A stretch of 54,527 nucleotides of DNA from positions 1 to 54,527 of the forward strand of contig JAUNDR010000007.1 of the NCBI GenBank assembly GCA_030525985.1. The letters run 5' to 3'. Under the pieces are notes generated by a model. That model made no database searches. It worked only from the letters and a program-made list of their open reading frames with translations, and had not been told where the DNA came from. This stretch comes from Slackia sp. (GTDB lineage: Bacteria > Actinomycetota > Coriobacteriia > Coriobacteriales > Eggerthellaceae). Positions within the stretch are counted from its first letter, which is position 1. The number at the start of each line of letters is the position of its first letter. The translations under genes and the position numbers were made by a program. Positions 45,126 to 54,527 of this stretch are shown here, in pieces.

Positions 45126-48100
45126 ATGCTCGAATTGCGAAATATCACGAAAGATTACGTTTCAGGCGATGCGCCGGTGCATGCCCTCAAGGGCATCAGC
45201 CTTCAATTCCGCGACAGCGAATTCGTGGCCATCCTGGGTCAATCGGGCTGCGGCAAAACCACGATGCTCAACATCGTGGGCGGTCTCGACCGCTACACGT
45301 CAGGTGATTTGGTCATCGACGGCGTGTCCACCAAAGAATACCAAGACCGCGACTGGGATTCCTATCGCAATCACAGCGTGGGGTTCGTGTTCCAAAGCTA
45401 CAACCTTATTCCTCACCAGGACGTTCTTTCCAACGTCGAGCTTGCCCTCACGCTTTCGGGCGTCAGCAAGGCCCAGCGCCGCAGCCGTGCCGTGGCCGCG
45501 CTCGAACAGGTGGGCCTGGGAGACCAGCTGCATAAGAAACCGAGCCAGATGTCGGGCGGCCAGATGCAGCGCGTGGCCATCGCCCGTGCCTTGGTGAACG
45601 ACCCTTCCATCGTCTTGGCAGACGAGCCTACCGGCGCGCTTGATTCCGAGACGAGCGTGCAGGTCATGGAAATTCTGAAGAACGTGGCGAAAGACCGCCT
45701 GGTCATCATGGTCACGCACAATCCCGAGCTTGCCGCCGACTACGCCGATCGCATCGTGCGGTTCAAAGACGGCGTCGTTTTCAACGATAGCGATCCGTAC
45801 GATCCGACGCCCGCCGAACGCGAGGCGGCGCGTCTGCAGGCAGGAGAGGCCCGTCGCACGTCTATGAGCCCGTTGACGGCGTTCTCCCTGTCCATGAACA
45901 ATCTCATGACGAAAAAGGGACGCACTATCCTGACGGCATTCGCCGGATCGATCGGCATCATCGGCATCGCGTTGATCCTGTCGCTTTCCAGCGGCGTGAA
46001 CGATTACATCGCCAAAGTCGAGCAGGACACCCTTTCCACCTCGCCTCTGACCATCGCCAAGCAAAGCTACGATATGTCGTCCATGCTGACGGGCGATTCG
46101 TCGAACTCCGAAGGCCAAGGCGGCGCTTCTTCCGCTGCCGACGGTTCCGAAGGAGGTGAGGCGGCGGATCGTCATGAGGGCGAGATAACCGAGTTCACCA
46201 TGCTGCGCGATATGTTCGCAAGCGTGAAAGCGAACGATATGGAAAGCCTCAAGGCGTTCCTCGACGAAGGCGGCGACGGCATTTCCGAGGACGTGTCGGC
46301 AATTCAGTACGACTACGGCATCACGCCGTGGGTCTATGCCGCCGACACATCGGCAGGTGCGGTGCAGCTTTCCCCCAATGCCATGAGCACCGCCATGGCG
46401 GGCGGCATGTCCAGCAGCGCCACGGCGGGCATGGGCATGACGGGCATGACCGTGTTCAACGAGATGATCGACAACCGCGATTTGCTCGAAGAGCAGTACA
46501 ACGTGGTCGCGGGCCGCTGGGCGGATGCGCCCGACGAATGCGTGCTCGTGCTGTCGTCGAGCGGCAAGGTGAGCGACTATACGCTCTACGGCATCGGCGT
46601 GCTCGATCCCGCCGAGCTCGATTCCATGGTGGATACCATGATGAACACGGGCGGCGAAATAGAGGTGTCCGACGCCGACGTCGAGTTCACGTACGAGGAC
46701 GCGCTCGAAACGAGCTTCAAGGTGATAGGTCCGTTCGATTCGTACCGCAAAAACGGCGAGACGGGCGGTTGGACGAATATGGCGGATAATGCCGACTTCA
46801 TGAAACAGCAGGTTGAATCGGGCCTCGACCTGCATATCGTGGGCGTGGTCCAGCCCGATCCCTCGGCAAAGGCGGCGGCGTTGTCGCAGGGAATCGCGTA
46901 TACCTCGGGGTTGACGCGGGAGCTGCTCGATCGGGCGGCGTCGTCTGAAATCGTACAACAGCAGCTTTCCGCCCCCGATGTCGACGTGTTCACGGGCAAG
47001 ACCTTCGATTCGCTGAAGGAAGAAGCCGAACAAGGCGTCGATCTGTCGAATCTGTTCACGGTGGACGAGGCCGCCTTGCAGGGCGCTTTCAGCATCGATG
47101 CGAGCAAGATGGGCGCGCTCGATATGTCGGGCTTCGATTTCGCGGGCATGGATATGGGCGCCATGAACTTCGATTTGTCCGGCGTGGGCGATTCGATCGA
47201 CGTATCTTCTCTCATAGCATCGGCGCCGGCCCCCGATTTCTCAGGTGCGCTCGAAGGCCTTGAAAACGATCCGCCGCTTTCTTCCGAAGAGATTTCCCAG
47301 GTGGGAGAGCTCAGCGGAAAACTCGTGGGCGATTTTGCGACTCAATGGCTTCCTGCGCACGGCGGCGGCATCGCTCCTTCCGATCCCGATTTCGGCCGAA
47401 AGCTGCTCGAACAGTTCCAGGCCTATATCGCAAGCACCGATCCGCAGGGCGGGGCGCTCACGTTGGCGCAGATCGTGTCCATCGCAGGCGAGCCGTTGGG
47501 CGAACGGGTGCAGCAGATCGCGCAGGATTATGTGACGGGCCAGCTGGCCCCGTATATGCAGAATGCGTTCGCGGGATTGTTCGACCAGGTTGCCGCCGAG
47601 GTCGGCCGGGCGGTGTCGTCGCAGCTGCAGGGCGCGCTGACGAATTCCATGGGGCAGATGGCGGCGCAGCTTGGGCCCCAGATGGCTTCGTCGCTGCAAA
47701 ATGCATTCTCGTTCGATGCGTCGGCATTCGCGAATGCCATCCATTTCAACATGGATGCCGAAGACCTGACGTCGCTTATGACGAATTACGCGAACGCAAG
47801 CAAACTGACGTATGAGACGAATCTGACCGCATTGGGCTATGCCGATCCCGACGATCCGCAATCCATCAGGCTGTATCCGAAGGATTTCGAGGCGAAAGAA
47901 CGCGTGCTTGCGAGTATCGACGGCTATAACGAACGCATGAAGACGCAGGGCGAAGAAGACAAGGCGGTCGTCTACACCGACTACATGGGCGTGCTCATGA
48001 GCGGCGTGACCGATATCGTGGATATGATCTCGCTCGTGCTGATCGCCTTCGTGAGCATTTCTCTGGTGGTGAGCTCCATCATGATCGGCATCATCACCTA

Positions 48101-48428
48101 TATCAGCGTGCTCGAGCGAACGAAGGAAATCGGCATCCTGCGCGCCATCGGCGCTTCGAAAAAAGACGTGTCGCACGTGTTCAACGCCGAAACGTTCATT
48201 ATCGGATTGGCGGCGGGCGTGCTGGGCGTCACCGTGACCGCGCTGCTCAATATTCCGATCAACGTGGTTATCGAGCAGGTGTCGGGCGTGCAGAACATGG
48301 CGGCCGTGCCTCCTGCGGCGGCGTTGATCCTCGTCGTCATTTCGGTGCTGCTGACGCTGGTCGGCGGCATCATACCGAGCCGCATGGCGTCGAAGAAAGA
48401 CCCCGTTGCGGCTTTGCGCGCGGAATAA
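45126..48428 (+). CDS. MacB-like ABC transporter, ATPase-permease fusion with large extracytoplasmic domain
   Basis: A 1100-residue single chain. Residues 1-235 form a LolD/MacB-type ATPase: Walker [20 protein letters not shown], signature [15 protein letters not shown], Walker [16 protein letters not shown]. The first membrane helix is about 270-295 ([18 protein letters not shown]). Residues about 300-955 are extracytoplasmic, Ala/Met/Ser-rich with helical stretches. Three helices at the end (about 965-1090, [23 protein letters not shown]) form the FtsX domain with the [20 protein letters not shown] signature. MacB-type machines are mechanotransmitters for export of peptides, toxins or lipoproteins. 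The fusion is in the reverse of the usual ATPase + separate permease, and the domain is much larger than the 200 residues in E. coli MacB. Next genes encode a secreted protease, so context suggests surface export. Confidence 0.9.
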   Translation: MLELRNITKDYVSGDAPVHALKGISLQFRDSEFVAILGQSGCGKTTMLNIVGGLDRYTSGDLVIDGVSTKEYQDRDWDSYRNHSVGFVFQSYNLIPHQDVLSNVELALTLSGVSKAQRRSRAVAALEQVGLGDQLHKKPSQMSGGQMQRVAIARALVNDPSIVLADEPTGALDSETSVQVMEILKNVAKDRLVIMVTHNPELAADYADRIVRFKDGVVFNDSDPYDPTPAEREAARLQAGEARRTSMSPLTAFSLSMNNLMTKKGRTILTAFAGSIGIIGIALILSLSSGVNDYIAKVEQDTLSTSPLTIAKQSYDMSSMLTGDSSNSEGQGGASSAADGSEGGEAADRHEGEITEFTMLRDMFASVKANDMESLKAFLDEGGDGISEDVSAIQYDYGITPWVYAADTSAGAVQLSPNAMSTAMAGGMSSSATAGMGMTGMTVFNEMIDNRDLLEEQYNVVAGRWADAPDECVLVLSSSGKVSDYTLYGIGVLDPAELDSMVDTMMNTGGEIEVSDADVEFTYEDALETSFKVIGPFDSYRKNGETGGWTNMADNADFMKQQVESGLDLHIVGVVQPDPSAKAAALSQGIAYTSGLTRELLDRAASSEIVQQQLSAPDVDVFTGKTFDSLKEEAEQGVDLSNLFTVDEAALQGAFSIDASKMGALDMSGFDFAGMDMGAMNFDLSGVGDSIDVSSLIASAPAPDFSGALEGLENDPPLSSEEISQVGELSGKLVGDFATQWLPAHGGGIAPSDPDFGRKLLEQFQAYIASTDPQGGALTLAQIVSIAGEPLGERVQQIAQDYVTGQLAPYMQNAFAGLFDQVAAEVGRAVSSQLQGALTNSMGQMAAQLGPQMASSLQNAFSFDASAFANAIHFNMDAEDLTSLMTNYANASKLTYETNLTALGYADPDDPQSIRLYPKDFEAKERVLASIDGYNERMKTQGEEDKAVVYTDYMGVLMSGVTDIVDMISLVLIAFVSISLVVSSIMIGIITYISVLERTKEIGILRAIGASKKDVSHVFNAETFIIGLAAGVLGVTVTALLNIPINVVIEQVSGVQNMAAVPPAAALILVVISVLLTLVGGIIPSRMASKKDPVAALRAE

Positions 48429-48436
48429 TTCGAGAG

Positions 48437-48464
48437 GAAAGGGGCTTCGGCCCCTTTCTTTTTT
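48437..48464 (+). terminator. Intrinsic terminator of the ABC transporter gene
   Basis: GAAAGGGGC-TTCG-GCCCCTTTC (48437-48458) followed by six T. Confidence 0.96.
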
Positions 48465-48637
48465 CGGCTGCTTTTCCGCATGGGAAATTCCGGGATACGA
48501 AAGATTTCCCCATGTCGTCGTGATTAATGTGGTATTTTTCCTCGGACTATGCGTCTTTCGGTCGCGCGCCATGATGGCTGCGACCGCTGAAAACATCCCC
48601 TGACCGCGTATAACGATCACGAGGAGGTCTCAACCGC

Positions 48638-51600
48638 ATGAAAAAGAAAGCGACAAGCATCGCTCTTACGCTCTGTCTCACCACATCTCTCGTTCCCATT
48701 TTCCCGGCATTCGCCGAAGAGCCGCCGCAGGGTGTCGAAGCCCCCGATTCTTCGCCGGCCGCGCCCGAAGATAACGACGGGGCATTTCCCGACGTGCCGA
48801 CCGATGAGCAGGTGCAAAATATCGTTCCCGAAGAAGATGCGGACGCTTCCGCTCCCGACGCTCTTCCCGAAGAGAGCCTCGAAGACCGCATCGAGCAGAG
48901 TGAAGACGCGCTGACCGACGCGCTGCCTGCCGCTCCGAGCGCCGAAGAGGAATCGCAGGCGGACGAGGCCGCCGACCATTTCAAGGCGGGCGATGTCGTA
49001 TTCAAAGACATCGTCGGGATAGACGTGTACGCCGCGCAGGGCGGATCGGTCGAGCGCCAGGATTCGCTCGATGTCGCAGCCATGAAAGACGGCGATCTTC
49101 TCGTGCGCGTGCGCATGGCCGACCTGCCTGCGTTTTTCGGCACGGTTTCCGCGCACAGCGAAAAAGACGGCGCGCTGCATCTGACGGTCGAATGCCCCGG
49201 CGGCGACAACGAGACCATTGTCGTGGAATACGGGCGCATCGAATCGGGCGTCGCCACGGCGAAGCCCGATTCTTCCGCGGGCAGTGCGTTCTTGCAGTCG
49301 CTGACCTCGGTTGCCGGCTATGATGCGGCGCGTTCGCAGGCATATGGCAACATCTATAAGATGGCGCCGTTTCTTTCCGCCGATGCCCTGGTGGCGGCGG
49401 GCAACAAGCTCGATCCGAGCGATGCGCTGGCAACCAAGCAGCTCGACGCGGTGCTGCCGTTCGATGCGAACGGGTCGATGGTGAACTACCTGACCGCTTC
49501 GTCTCCCCAGTCCGTCGCCAAGGTGAAGCTTTCGTTCGCGGACAAGACGGCGGAAGATCGCGCCGTTTCCTATAGCTCGTCTCAGGCGGGCGTTGCTACT
49601 TACGCTTTGGCCGACGGAGCTCCGTACCAGTTTTCCGGCTACGCGATCGACCCGGCGTCTTCCGGCGTGCAGGCGCTGAAATCGCATATCGAAAGCACCG
49701 ATTACGACGGTTATCTCGCCAAGCTCTCCGGCTCTATGCGTGACAACCGCTCGGTGCGCGATTACTATCAGGTGCTCAAAACCAATGCGGAGGACACGGC
49801 TCTCAATGTCCTGGCGAATTCCGCCGCGCTTCCCGCGACGGCCGACTCTGCGCTGTATGTCGACCTGCTTGAAGCCACGTTCGCGAAAGAAGTCGGCGCA
49901 GGCGACGCCATGCTCAAAACGCTGTATGCGTACAACTACGTGGAACGTTTCTACAACTTCGAAATCGGCGGCGTGAACGTATCGGACCTTCTGCTGTTCC
50001 ACGGCGAGCTTTACGATGCGTCTCTGGGCGCAGAGGCTATCGGCGCCCGCCTTTCCGCGGACAATGCCGCGCTGCGCGGCGGCGCGAAAACGCACGAGTT
50101 CTATCGCGCCATCATCGGCCAGCCGTTCACGCATCTCGAGGATATCGACGATTTCATTTCCGACATGGTACTGCGCTTCACCGATTACGGCAGTGCGAAC
50201 GATTGGTTCACCGACCTTCAGACGAAGCGCGCGGCATTCCGCGAAGTGGCGAGCGACCGCTTCGACTATCGTGCGTTCCACCAGCTGAGCAAGCGTCCGC
50301 AATATCTGCTGCCCATTTTCACGCTGCCCGAGGGAAGCTACTATCTTGCCACGACGCCGGGCCTGATCATGGTGGGCAATGTCAGCGGTTATGCCACGCC
50401 TACCGCCATCAAGGAGGGCCGTGCGGTTGCCATCGTGCAGGAGAAGATCGACGCCGTCGCGCCGAAATTCAGCAGCTACCTTGAAACGATCGGCGGCATG
50501 ATCGATGCGCCCGATAAGGTGAACGGCATGGTGGTGCTGTCGATGGACCGCCGCTCCGTCATGAGGGAAGACGGCAGGGGATACGATCTCCAGTACATGG
50601 AAGGCGAACGCGATGGGCAGACGCCTACCGAAGAGCCGTTCTTGAAAAACTACACCGAGCTTGTCGGCATTTGGAAGGCCCATGGCCAGGGCAATTCCGC
50701 CGTCGGCGGCAACGAGACCATTCGTTGGGATGCCTACCAGTGCTTGACGGATTTGGGAACGTGGTCGCATGAGATGGGCCACAATATCGACGAGCGATGG
50801 GTGCTCAAGGGCAAGAAGCGTCGCGGTGTTGCGGAGGACTATACCGACGGCATCGTTTCCCAGTACATCACGTCTACGTCGGTGAGCTTCAATCTGATGC
50901 ACGACTACGCCATCGACGCCGATGTCGCCACGAACCTCACGCCCGAGCGCATCGACACGCCCGAGGAAGTGCATGATTTCTACGCGGGCATGTATGACAC
51001 CATCGATCTGCTCGATTATCTCGAGGCACAGGCGTTTCTCGATCTGACGACCGAGGAGAAGAACCTCCTGGGAACGACGATCTTCTATCGTAAGAACGCC
51101 CAGAAAGAGGATGTCGGCTACGACACCGTCGGCTTTTATTCGACGGGATATATCCAGGAGAAGATGAAGACGGCTCCGTTCTGGTATCCGTCGAGCTACG
51201 ACATCTACAAGTTCGATCCGCAGTCGATGAGCGATTTGTACGACAGCCGCGTCGCTCTCGTTCCCGGCGCTCAGGAAAACGACGAATGGACCATTACCTG
51301 GTATGTCGCCGATGGCATGAACAAACGCTGGTGGCACCAGCCGCATTTCGGTCCCGACCCGGGCCGTGCCGATTCGCGCAACTTCAAAACCTGGGCATTC
51401 CGCATGCTGGGCGAGAAGGGCTACGACCAGGGCTTCGTCGAGTGGCTTTCGGGCTCGGGCAAGGGCGACCTGAAAGCCCTGCAGGGCGTTACGGGCTACG
51501 ATTCGTTCAAAGACTACAAGATGGCCCGCTATGCCGAGGTCGAGCAGAACCTCGATTCGCTGAGTTACCTCGACGCCGAAGCCTTGCAGCAGGAGTATTA

Positions 51601-53614
51601 CGAGGCCCTCAAGGCGGATGCCGCCAATGGCGACCGCAATCTCACCCAATCCACGAACGTGCGCATGCGCGCCTACTATCTCATCAAGCGCATGAGCAAC
51701 GATTTCCAGGGCGAGATTTACGGCGGCAAGGCGCCGGTCACGTACCTTTACACGGCCGATGACCTGCGCCGCGTTTCCGAAGTGCCGAACGGCAACTATG
51801 CGCTGGCGGCCGATATCGACGCATCCGCGCTCGACGGCGGCTTCGTCGTTCCGGGCAGCTTCGTCGGCAAGCTCGACGGCCGCGGCTTCACAATCGATAC
51901 GGGCGGCAAGCAGCTCTTCGAGCGCGTGAAGCATGCGTACGTGAGCAATATGGCCGTCGTGGGCAACCCGTCGTCGCAGATCGCTTCGCAGGTCGAAAAT
52001 TCCAGCATCACGGGTATGAACGTCATCGAGGGCGAATTGCGCGGCGAGTCTATTTCTTCGGTCGATGAGTTCAAGACCAAAATCGCCGCCAATCCCGACG
52101 GCGCGTTCACGCTGACGGCCGACCTCGACTTCTCCTTGAACAAGGAGAAGGATTTCGTCCACGCCGCCACGTTCACGGGCGAGCTCGATGGTAACGGGCA
52201 TACGGTTTCGGGCCTTGACGGCTATTCGCTGTTCAAGCACCTGTTCGGCGCGAACGTTCGCGATGTGGTGTTCAAGGATTGCAGGAACGTGAAGAGCGGC
52301 AAGGGCAGCTATGCCAACGTGTTGACGCAGTCGTCGAACGCATCGCGCATGACCGACCTGACGTTCGACTCCGTCGAGCTCGGCGGGTATCAGTTCGTCG
52401 GCGCTGTGACGGGCAAGGACGATCCCGCGAGCATCATCGAGCGCATCGCGATCAGAAACGCGACGATGGCGGTCAATGACGGCGGATCGGAGTGCGGCCT
52501 GGTCATCGGTCGCGGTTTGCGTACCGTCGTGCAAGATGTCACGGTGCAGGGCGCGGTGACATCGGGCGGCACGTCGGTCGGCGGCGTCGCGGGCGTCATG
52601 AACAACGGCCAGGTGAACCATGCGGTCGTCGACGTCGATTTCACGGCTGCAGAGGGCATCTCCGCCGATGGGAAGAATGCCGGCATCGTGGGCTCCGCCG
52701 AGGAATCTCCCGCGATCAAGAACAGCATCTTCATGGGATCGTTGACGGGGGCGGCCTACGGCATCGTGGGTCCGAGCGACAAGGTCCGCCTCGAAGGACT
52801 CTACGAGCTCGATTCGGCTGTGGCGGCGGGCGGCATCACGTCCGTCAACGGCGATACGGTGCAAAGCATCACGCAGCAGGCCGCTCAGGATCCGTCGCTG
52901 TACGAAGGCATGGGATTCTCGGGCGATATCTGGAATTTCGACGATATGGACGGTTCGGGCCCGCAGCTTCTCGGCGACGGCATGAACCTTTCCTCCTATC
53001 GCGCATCGGCCGATCAGGCGGAATGGACGCATCCGACGAAGACGGGAATGGCGTTCGCGGGATGGTATGCCGATTCCGAATGCACCGTTCCGATCGACCC
53101 GTCGGTCACGAAAGGCGTGGCGTATCCCAAGTTCGTCAAGGTCGACGAGGTCGGATTGTTCCTGGGCGGTTCGCTGCGCATGGGAGATTCCGCCGATAAC
53201 ACGTCGCTTCGCTTCGGCAACGACATCGTGCTTCCCGAAGGAGCCACGCTAGTGGGCTGGGGCTGGGATTACGGCACCGACCCTTACGCATTCTCCCAGC
53301 ATGTCGAAGGCGAAAACGGCTCTGGGGAAAGCGGCGCCCTTCATACCAACCTGGTGGTGACCGATGCCGCGGCCGAGCATTACGGCACGACGCTGCATGC
53401 CCAGATGACGGTGACGTACAAGACCGCCGACGGCACGACGGTCGCCATGAAGGCGAAGCCGCAGCAGCGAGCGATTATCGACGTGGCGAAGGCCATTCTT
53501 GAAGAGGGATCTGCGGCGACGCCCGAAGAGCGCGTATATGCGCAGAAAGTGAAAGACGCCTACGATGCCCGTATGTCAGATCCGTCGGGCGATTCCGAAG
53601 GGAGCGTGCGCTAA
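48638..53614 (+). CDS. Secreted M26-like (IgA1 protease/ZmpB) zinc metallopeptidase with beta-helix
   Basis: A 1658-residue protein with a signal peptide (MKKKATSIALTLCLTTSLVP, cleavage after AFA, residue 26). An acidic Pro/Glu-rich spacer covers about 27-115. The catalytic domain spans about 290-1010: HEMGH gives zinc ligands H711 and H715 and catalytic E712, and E733 in RGVAEDYTDG is the likely third ligand, as in M26 enzymes. Residues about 1030-1400 form a right-handed beta-helix/GLUG-like repeat region (FVGKLDGRGFTIDTG, FTGELDGNGHTVSGL, TSVGGVAGVMNNGQVNHA). A Listeria-Bacteroides-type repeat (GMAFAGWYADSECTV) and a SLRMGDSADNTSLRFG domain follow. No LPXTG or C-terminal helix is present. 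The beta-helix follows the protease, the opposite of ZmpB order. GAGGAGG precedes ATG. Substrate could be host glycoprotein or immunoglobulin; unproven. Confidence 0.85.
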   Translation: MKKKATSIALTLCLTTSLVPIFPAFAEEPPQGVEAPDSSPAAPEDNDGAFPDVPTDEQVQNIVPEEDADASAPDALPEESLEDRIEQSEDALTDALPAAPSAEEESQADEAADHFKAGDVVFKDIVGIDVYAAQGGSVERQDSLDVAAMKDGDLLVRVRMADLPAFFGTVSAHSEKDGALHLTVECPGGDNETIVVEYGRIESGVATAKPDSSAGSAFLQSLTSVAGYDAARSQAYGNIYKMAPFLSADALVAAGNKLDPSDALATKQLDAVLPFDANGSMVNYLTASSPQSVAKVKLSFADKTAEDRAVSYSSSQAGVATYALADGAPYQFSGYAIDPASSGVQALKSHIESTDYDGYLAKLSGSMRDNRSVRDYYQVLKTNAEDTALNVLANSAALPATADSALYVDLLEATFAKEVGAGDAMLKTLYAYNYVERFYNFEIGGVNVSDLLLFHGELYDASLGAEAIGARLSADNAALRGGAKTHEFYRAIIGQPFTHLEDIDDFISDMVLRFTDYGSANDWFTDLQTKRAAFREVASDRFDYRAFHQLSKRPQYLLPIFTLPEGSYYLATTPGLIMVGNVSGYATPTAIKEGRAVAIVQEKIDAVAPKFSSYLETIGGMIDAPDKVNGMVVLSMDRRSVMREDGRGYDLQYMEGERDGQTPTEEPFLKNYTELVGIWKAHGQGNSAVGGNETIRWDAYQCLTDLGTWSHEMGHNIDERWVLKGKKRRGVAEDYTDGIVSQYITSTSVSFNLMHDYAIDADVATNLTPERIDTPEEVHDFYAGMYDTIDLLDYLEAQAFLDLTTEEKNLLGTTIFYRKNAQKEDVGYDTVGFYSTGYIQEKMKTAPFWYPSSYDIYKFDPQSMSDLYDSRVALVPGAQENDEWTITWYVADGMNKRWWHQPHFGPDPGRADSRNFKTWAFRMLGEKGYDQGFVEWLSGSGKGDLKALQGVTGYDSFKDYKMARYAEVEQNLDSLSYLDAEALQQEYYEALKADAANGDRNLTQSTNVRMRAYYLIKRMSNDFQGEIYGGKAPVTYLYTADDLRRVSEVPNGNYALAADIDASALDGGFVVPGSFVGKLDGRGFTIDTGGKQLFERVKHAYVSNMAVVGNPSSQIASQVENSSITGMNVIEGELRGESISSVDEFKTKIAANPDGAFTLTADLDFSLNKEKDFVHAATFTGELDGNGHTVSGLDGYSLFKHLFGANVRDVVFKDCRNVKSGKGSYANVLTQSSNASRMTDLTFDSVELGGYQFVGAVTGKDDPASIIERIAIRNATMAVNDGGSECGLVIGRGLRTVVQDVTVQGAVTSGGTSVGGVAGVMNNGQVNHAVVDVDFTAAEGISADGKNAGIVGSAEESPAIKNSIFMGSLTGAAYGIVGPSDKVRLEGLYELDSAVAAGGITSVNGDTVQSITQQAAQDPSLYEGMGFSGDIWNFDDMDGSGPQLLGDGMNLSSYRASADQAEWTHPTKTGMAFAGWYADSECTVPIDPSVTKGVAYPKFVKVDEVGLFLGGSLRMGDSADNTSLRFGNDIVLPEGATLVGWGWDYGTDPYAFSQHVEGENGSGESGALHTNLVVTDAAAEHYGTTLHAQMTVTYKTADGTTVAMKAKPQQRAIIDVAKAILEEGSAATPEERVYAQKVKDAYDARMSDPSGDSEGSVR

Positions 53615-54375
53615 TGGATATTCGTACGAAAAAGTTTCTCGCCGCCGCGGCCGCTCTCGGCGCGGTCGTTTTGGCGGCGATCGCGCTGGCGGCGGCCGTT
53701 GTCTTCATGATGGAAAAGGGTTCCGAAGATCCGGCCGATGCCGTTATGGGCCCCGTGTCGGTATTGGAGCATGACGCGCCCGAGGCTTCGCAGTCCGGCG
53801 CATCGGGCGGCGAACATGCCGCAACGAGCGGGGAGGGCATTGCCGGTCATGCCCACGATGCCGGCCCCGGCTTTTTCGGGATGGAGGCCGTCGCGGGGAG
53901 ATGCCGCGCGGTTCTCGGCGACGTGTCTATCGGTGCCGACAGGGTTTTCGGCGTCGATTCGTCGAGCGGGCTCCATCAGGGAGTCGCTCCCGATTTCGAT
54001 ATGCCCGATGCCGATGCTCCGTCGCAGGGCGGCTCGTCCGGCGGCGTCGAGGGCGGTCAGGGAGGAAAGCCTGACGGCAATGGGTCGGAAGGTCAATCCG
54101 GCGGCTCCGGCAATGGATCGGGCAACGATTCCGGAAGCGGCGGCGGCTCTGCCGGCGGCGACTCCAACAGCAATGGAGGCTCGAACGGCAACGGGTCGGG
54201 CGGCGGCAGCAACGGAGGCGGCACAGGCGGCGGCCAAAACGGCGGAGATTCCGGCGGCTCGAACGGCTCGGGCGGCGGTTCCGACGGCGGCGACACCGAT
54301 GGCGACTCCGGCAACGGCGAAGGTCAAGGCGGCGACGGCGGTTCGACCGAAGACCGATGGACCGGGTATTACTAG
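53614..54375 (+). CDS. Membrane-anchored Gly/Ser-rich protein, unknown
   Basis: A 253-residue protein whose ATG overlaps the TAA of the protease gene (TAATG), so translation is probably coupled. An N-terminal hydrophobic helix (about 7-32, AAAAALGAVVLAAIALAAAVVF) should anchor it with the rest outside. After a small unrecognised segment (about 80-130) the chain is a low-complexity Gly/Ser/Asn/Asp run (about 135-243) ending DRWTGYY. There is no cell-wall sorting motif. It could be a flexible stalk or a partner/immunity protein for the protease. Codon use in the Gly run is highly repetitive (GGC/GGT), a possible site of length variation. Confidence 0.72.
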   Translation: MDIRTKKFLAAAAALGAVVLAAIALAAAVVFMMEKGSEDPADAVMGPVSVLEHDAPEASQSGASGGEHAATSGEGIAGHAHDAGPGFFGMEAVAGRCRAVLGDVSIGADRVFGVDSSSGLHQGVAPDFDMPDADAPSQGGSSGGVEGGQGGKPDGNGSEGQSGGSGNGSGNDSGSGGGSAGGDSNSNGGSNGNGSGGGSNGGGTGGGQNGGDSGGSNGSGGGSDGGDTDGDSGNGEGQGGDGGSTEDRWTGYY

Positions 54376-54420
54376 GGCCATCGGGCATTCGCAATGAATG
54401 ACGGCCTTCCATCTCCCTCG

Positions 54421-54466
54421 TGAACTGCCTCCCATTTCTTGGACACGAGAAATGGGAGGCAGTTCA
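54421..54466. repeat. 19-bp perfect inverted repeat
   Basis: TGAACTGCCTCCCATTTCT (54421-54439) pairs exactly with AGAAATGGGAGGCAGTTCA (54448-54466) around TGGACACG. It lies 45 bases past the surface-protein pair, without a T-run, so it is a terminator-like or extragenic palindrome. Confidence 0.8.
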
Positions 54467-54497
54467 TTCGGCCCCCTCCGGCCCGTTTCGTATTCCA

Positions 54498-54527
54498 TGG
54501 TGCCCCCGGGCCGATTCGAACGGCCGA
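54498..54527 (-). tRNA. tRNA 3' end, isotype undetermined (cut by window edge)
   Basis: On the minus strand the sequence ends GGCCGTTCGAATCGGCC (T arm), CGGGGGC (acceptor 3' strand), A and an encoded CCA at 54498. The body and anticodon lie beyond the right edge, so the amino acid cannot be named. Confidence 0.85.

Noticed and set aside
48617..53032. 1471-codon antisense frame under the M26-like protease
   Set aside because: Composition is Arg/His/Val-rich with no domain, signal or ribosome site, typical of antisense frames in GC-rich codons.

Overview
The window covers the replication origin and its flanks from a high-GC (roughly 60% by eye) actinobacterial chromosome, most likely class Coriobacteriia, family Eggerthellaceae. 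The evidence is the origin gene order (dnaA-dnaN-recF-DUF721-gyrB-gyrA on one side, rpmH-rnpA-yidD-yidC-jag-rsmG-parA-parB on the other), frequent GTG starts, an NRAMP-related Mg2+ transporter of the type known from Eggerthella lenta, and many 'metabolically odd' actinobacterial proteins. The genus cannot be fixed from the sequence alone.

Left arm (1-14342, all genes on the minus strand): a PrsA-like foldase lipoprotein cut by the window edge, a J-domain membrane protein translationally coupled to typA, tRNA-Ala and tRNA-Ile, gyrA, a parS site, a structured intergenic repeat, gyrB, DUF721/DciA-like, recF, dnaN and dnaA. Origin (14343-15231): AT-rich DNA with DnaA boxes and ten copies of a TTTTCAACN motif. 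Right arm from 15313 (plus strand): ribosomal protein L34, RNase P protein, the YidD/YidC/Jag membrane insertion set, RsmG, a perfect parS, ParA and ParB, then RlmN. Genes on both arms point away from the origin, as expected for bidirectional replication.

21900-34100 is mixed housekeeping and unknowns: a reverse rubrerythrin, D-Ala-D-Ala ligase, a tail-anchored unknown, an exonuclease-helicase DinG, a bitopic coiled-coil protein, a very large membrane protein that looks like an M28 peptidase whose zinc site is destroyed and whose two halves are split by about 700 acidic residues, a 49-residue zinc ribbon, tRNA-Gly, 5-formyl-THF cyclo-ligase, and two identical tRNA-Arg genes with a third tRNA-Arg 3' end between them.

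34216-36920 is a two-gene cassette: a PRC-barrel/MgtE-N/CBS protein with one membrane helix, overlapping by one base an NRAMP-like transporter whose ion-site motifs are changed in the way known for Mg2+-transporting NRMTs. It looks like a detached MgtE sensor paired with an unrelated Mg2+ channel/transporter fold, and is the best candidate here for an undescribed system. 37260-44913 holds serine synthesis (serC, serA, DUF1015), citrate synthase, an aminotransferase and galE. 45126-54375 is a surface/secretion region: a MacB-like single-chain ABC transporter with a huge extracytoplasmic domain, a 1658-residue secreted M26-like zinc metallopeptidase with a beta-helix, and a membrane-anchored Gly/Ser-rich protein overlapping it by one base. 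The window ends in a 19-bp perfect inverted repeat and the 3' end of a minus-strand tRNA.

Most genes are followed by clear hairpins, many with T-runs, so operon limits can be read fairly directly. Long antisense open frames are common because of the GC-rich third positions and were not annotated.
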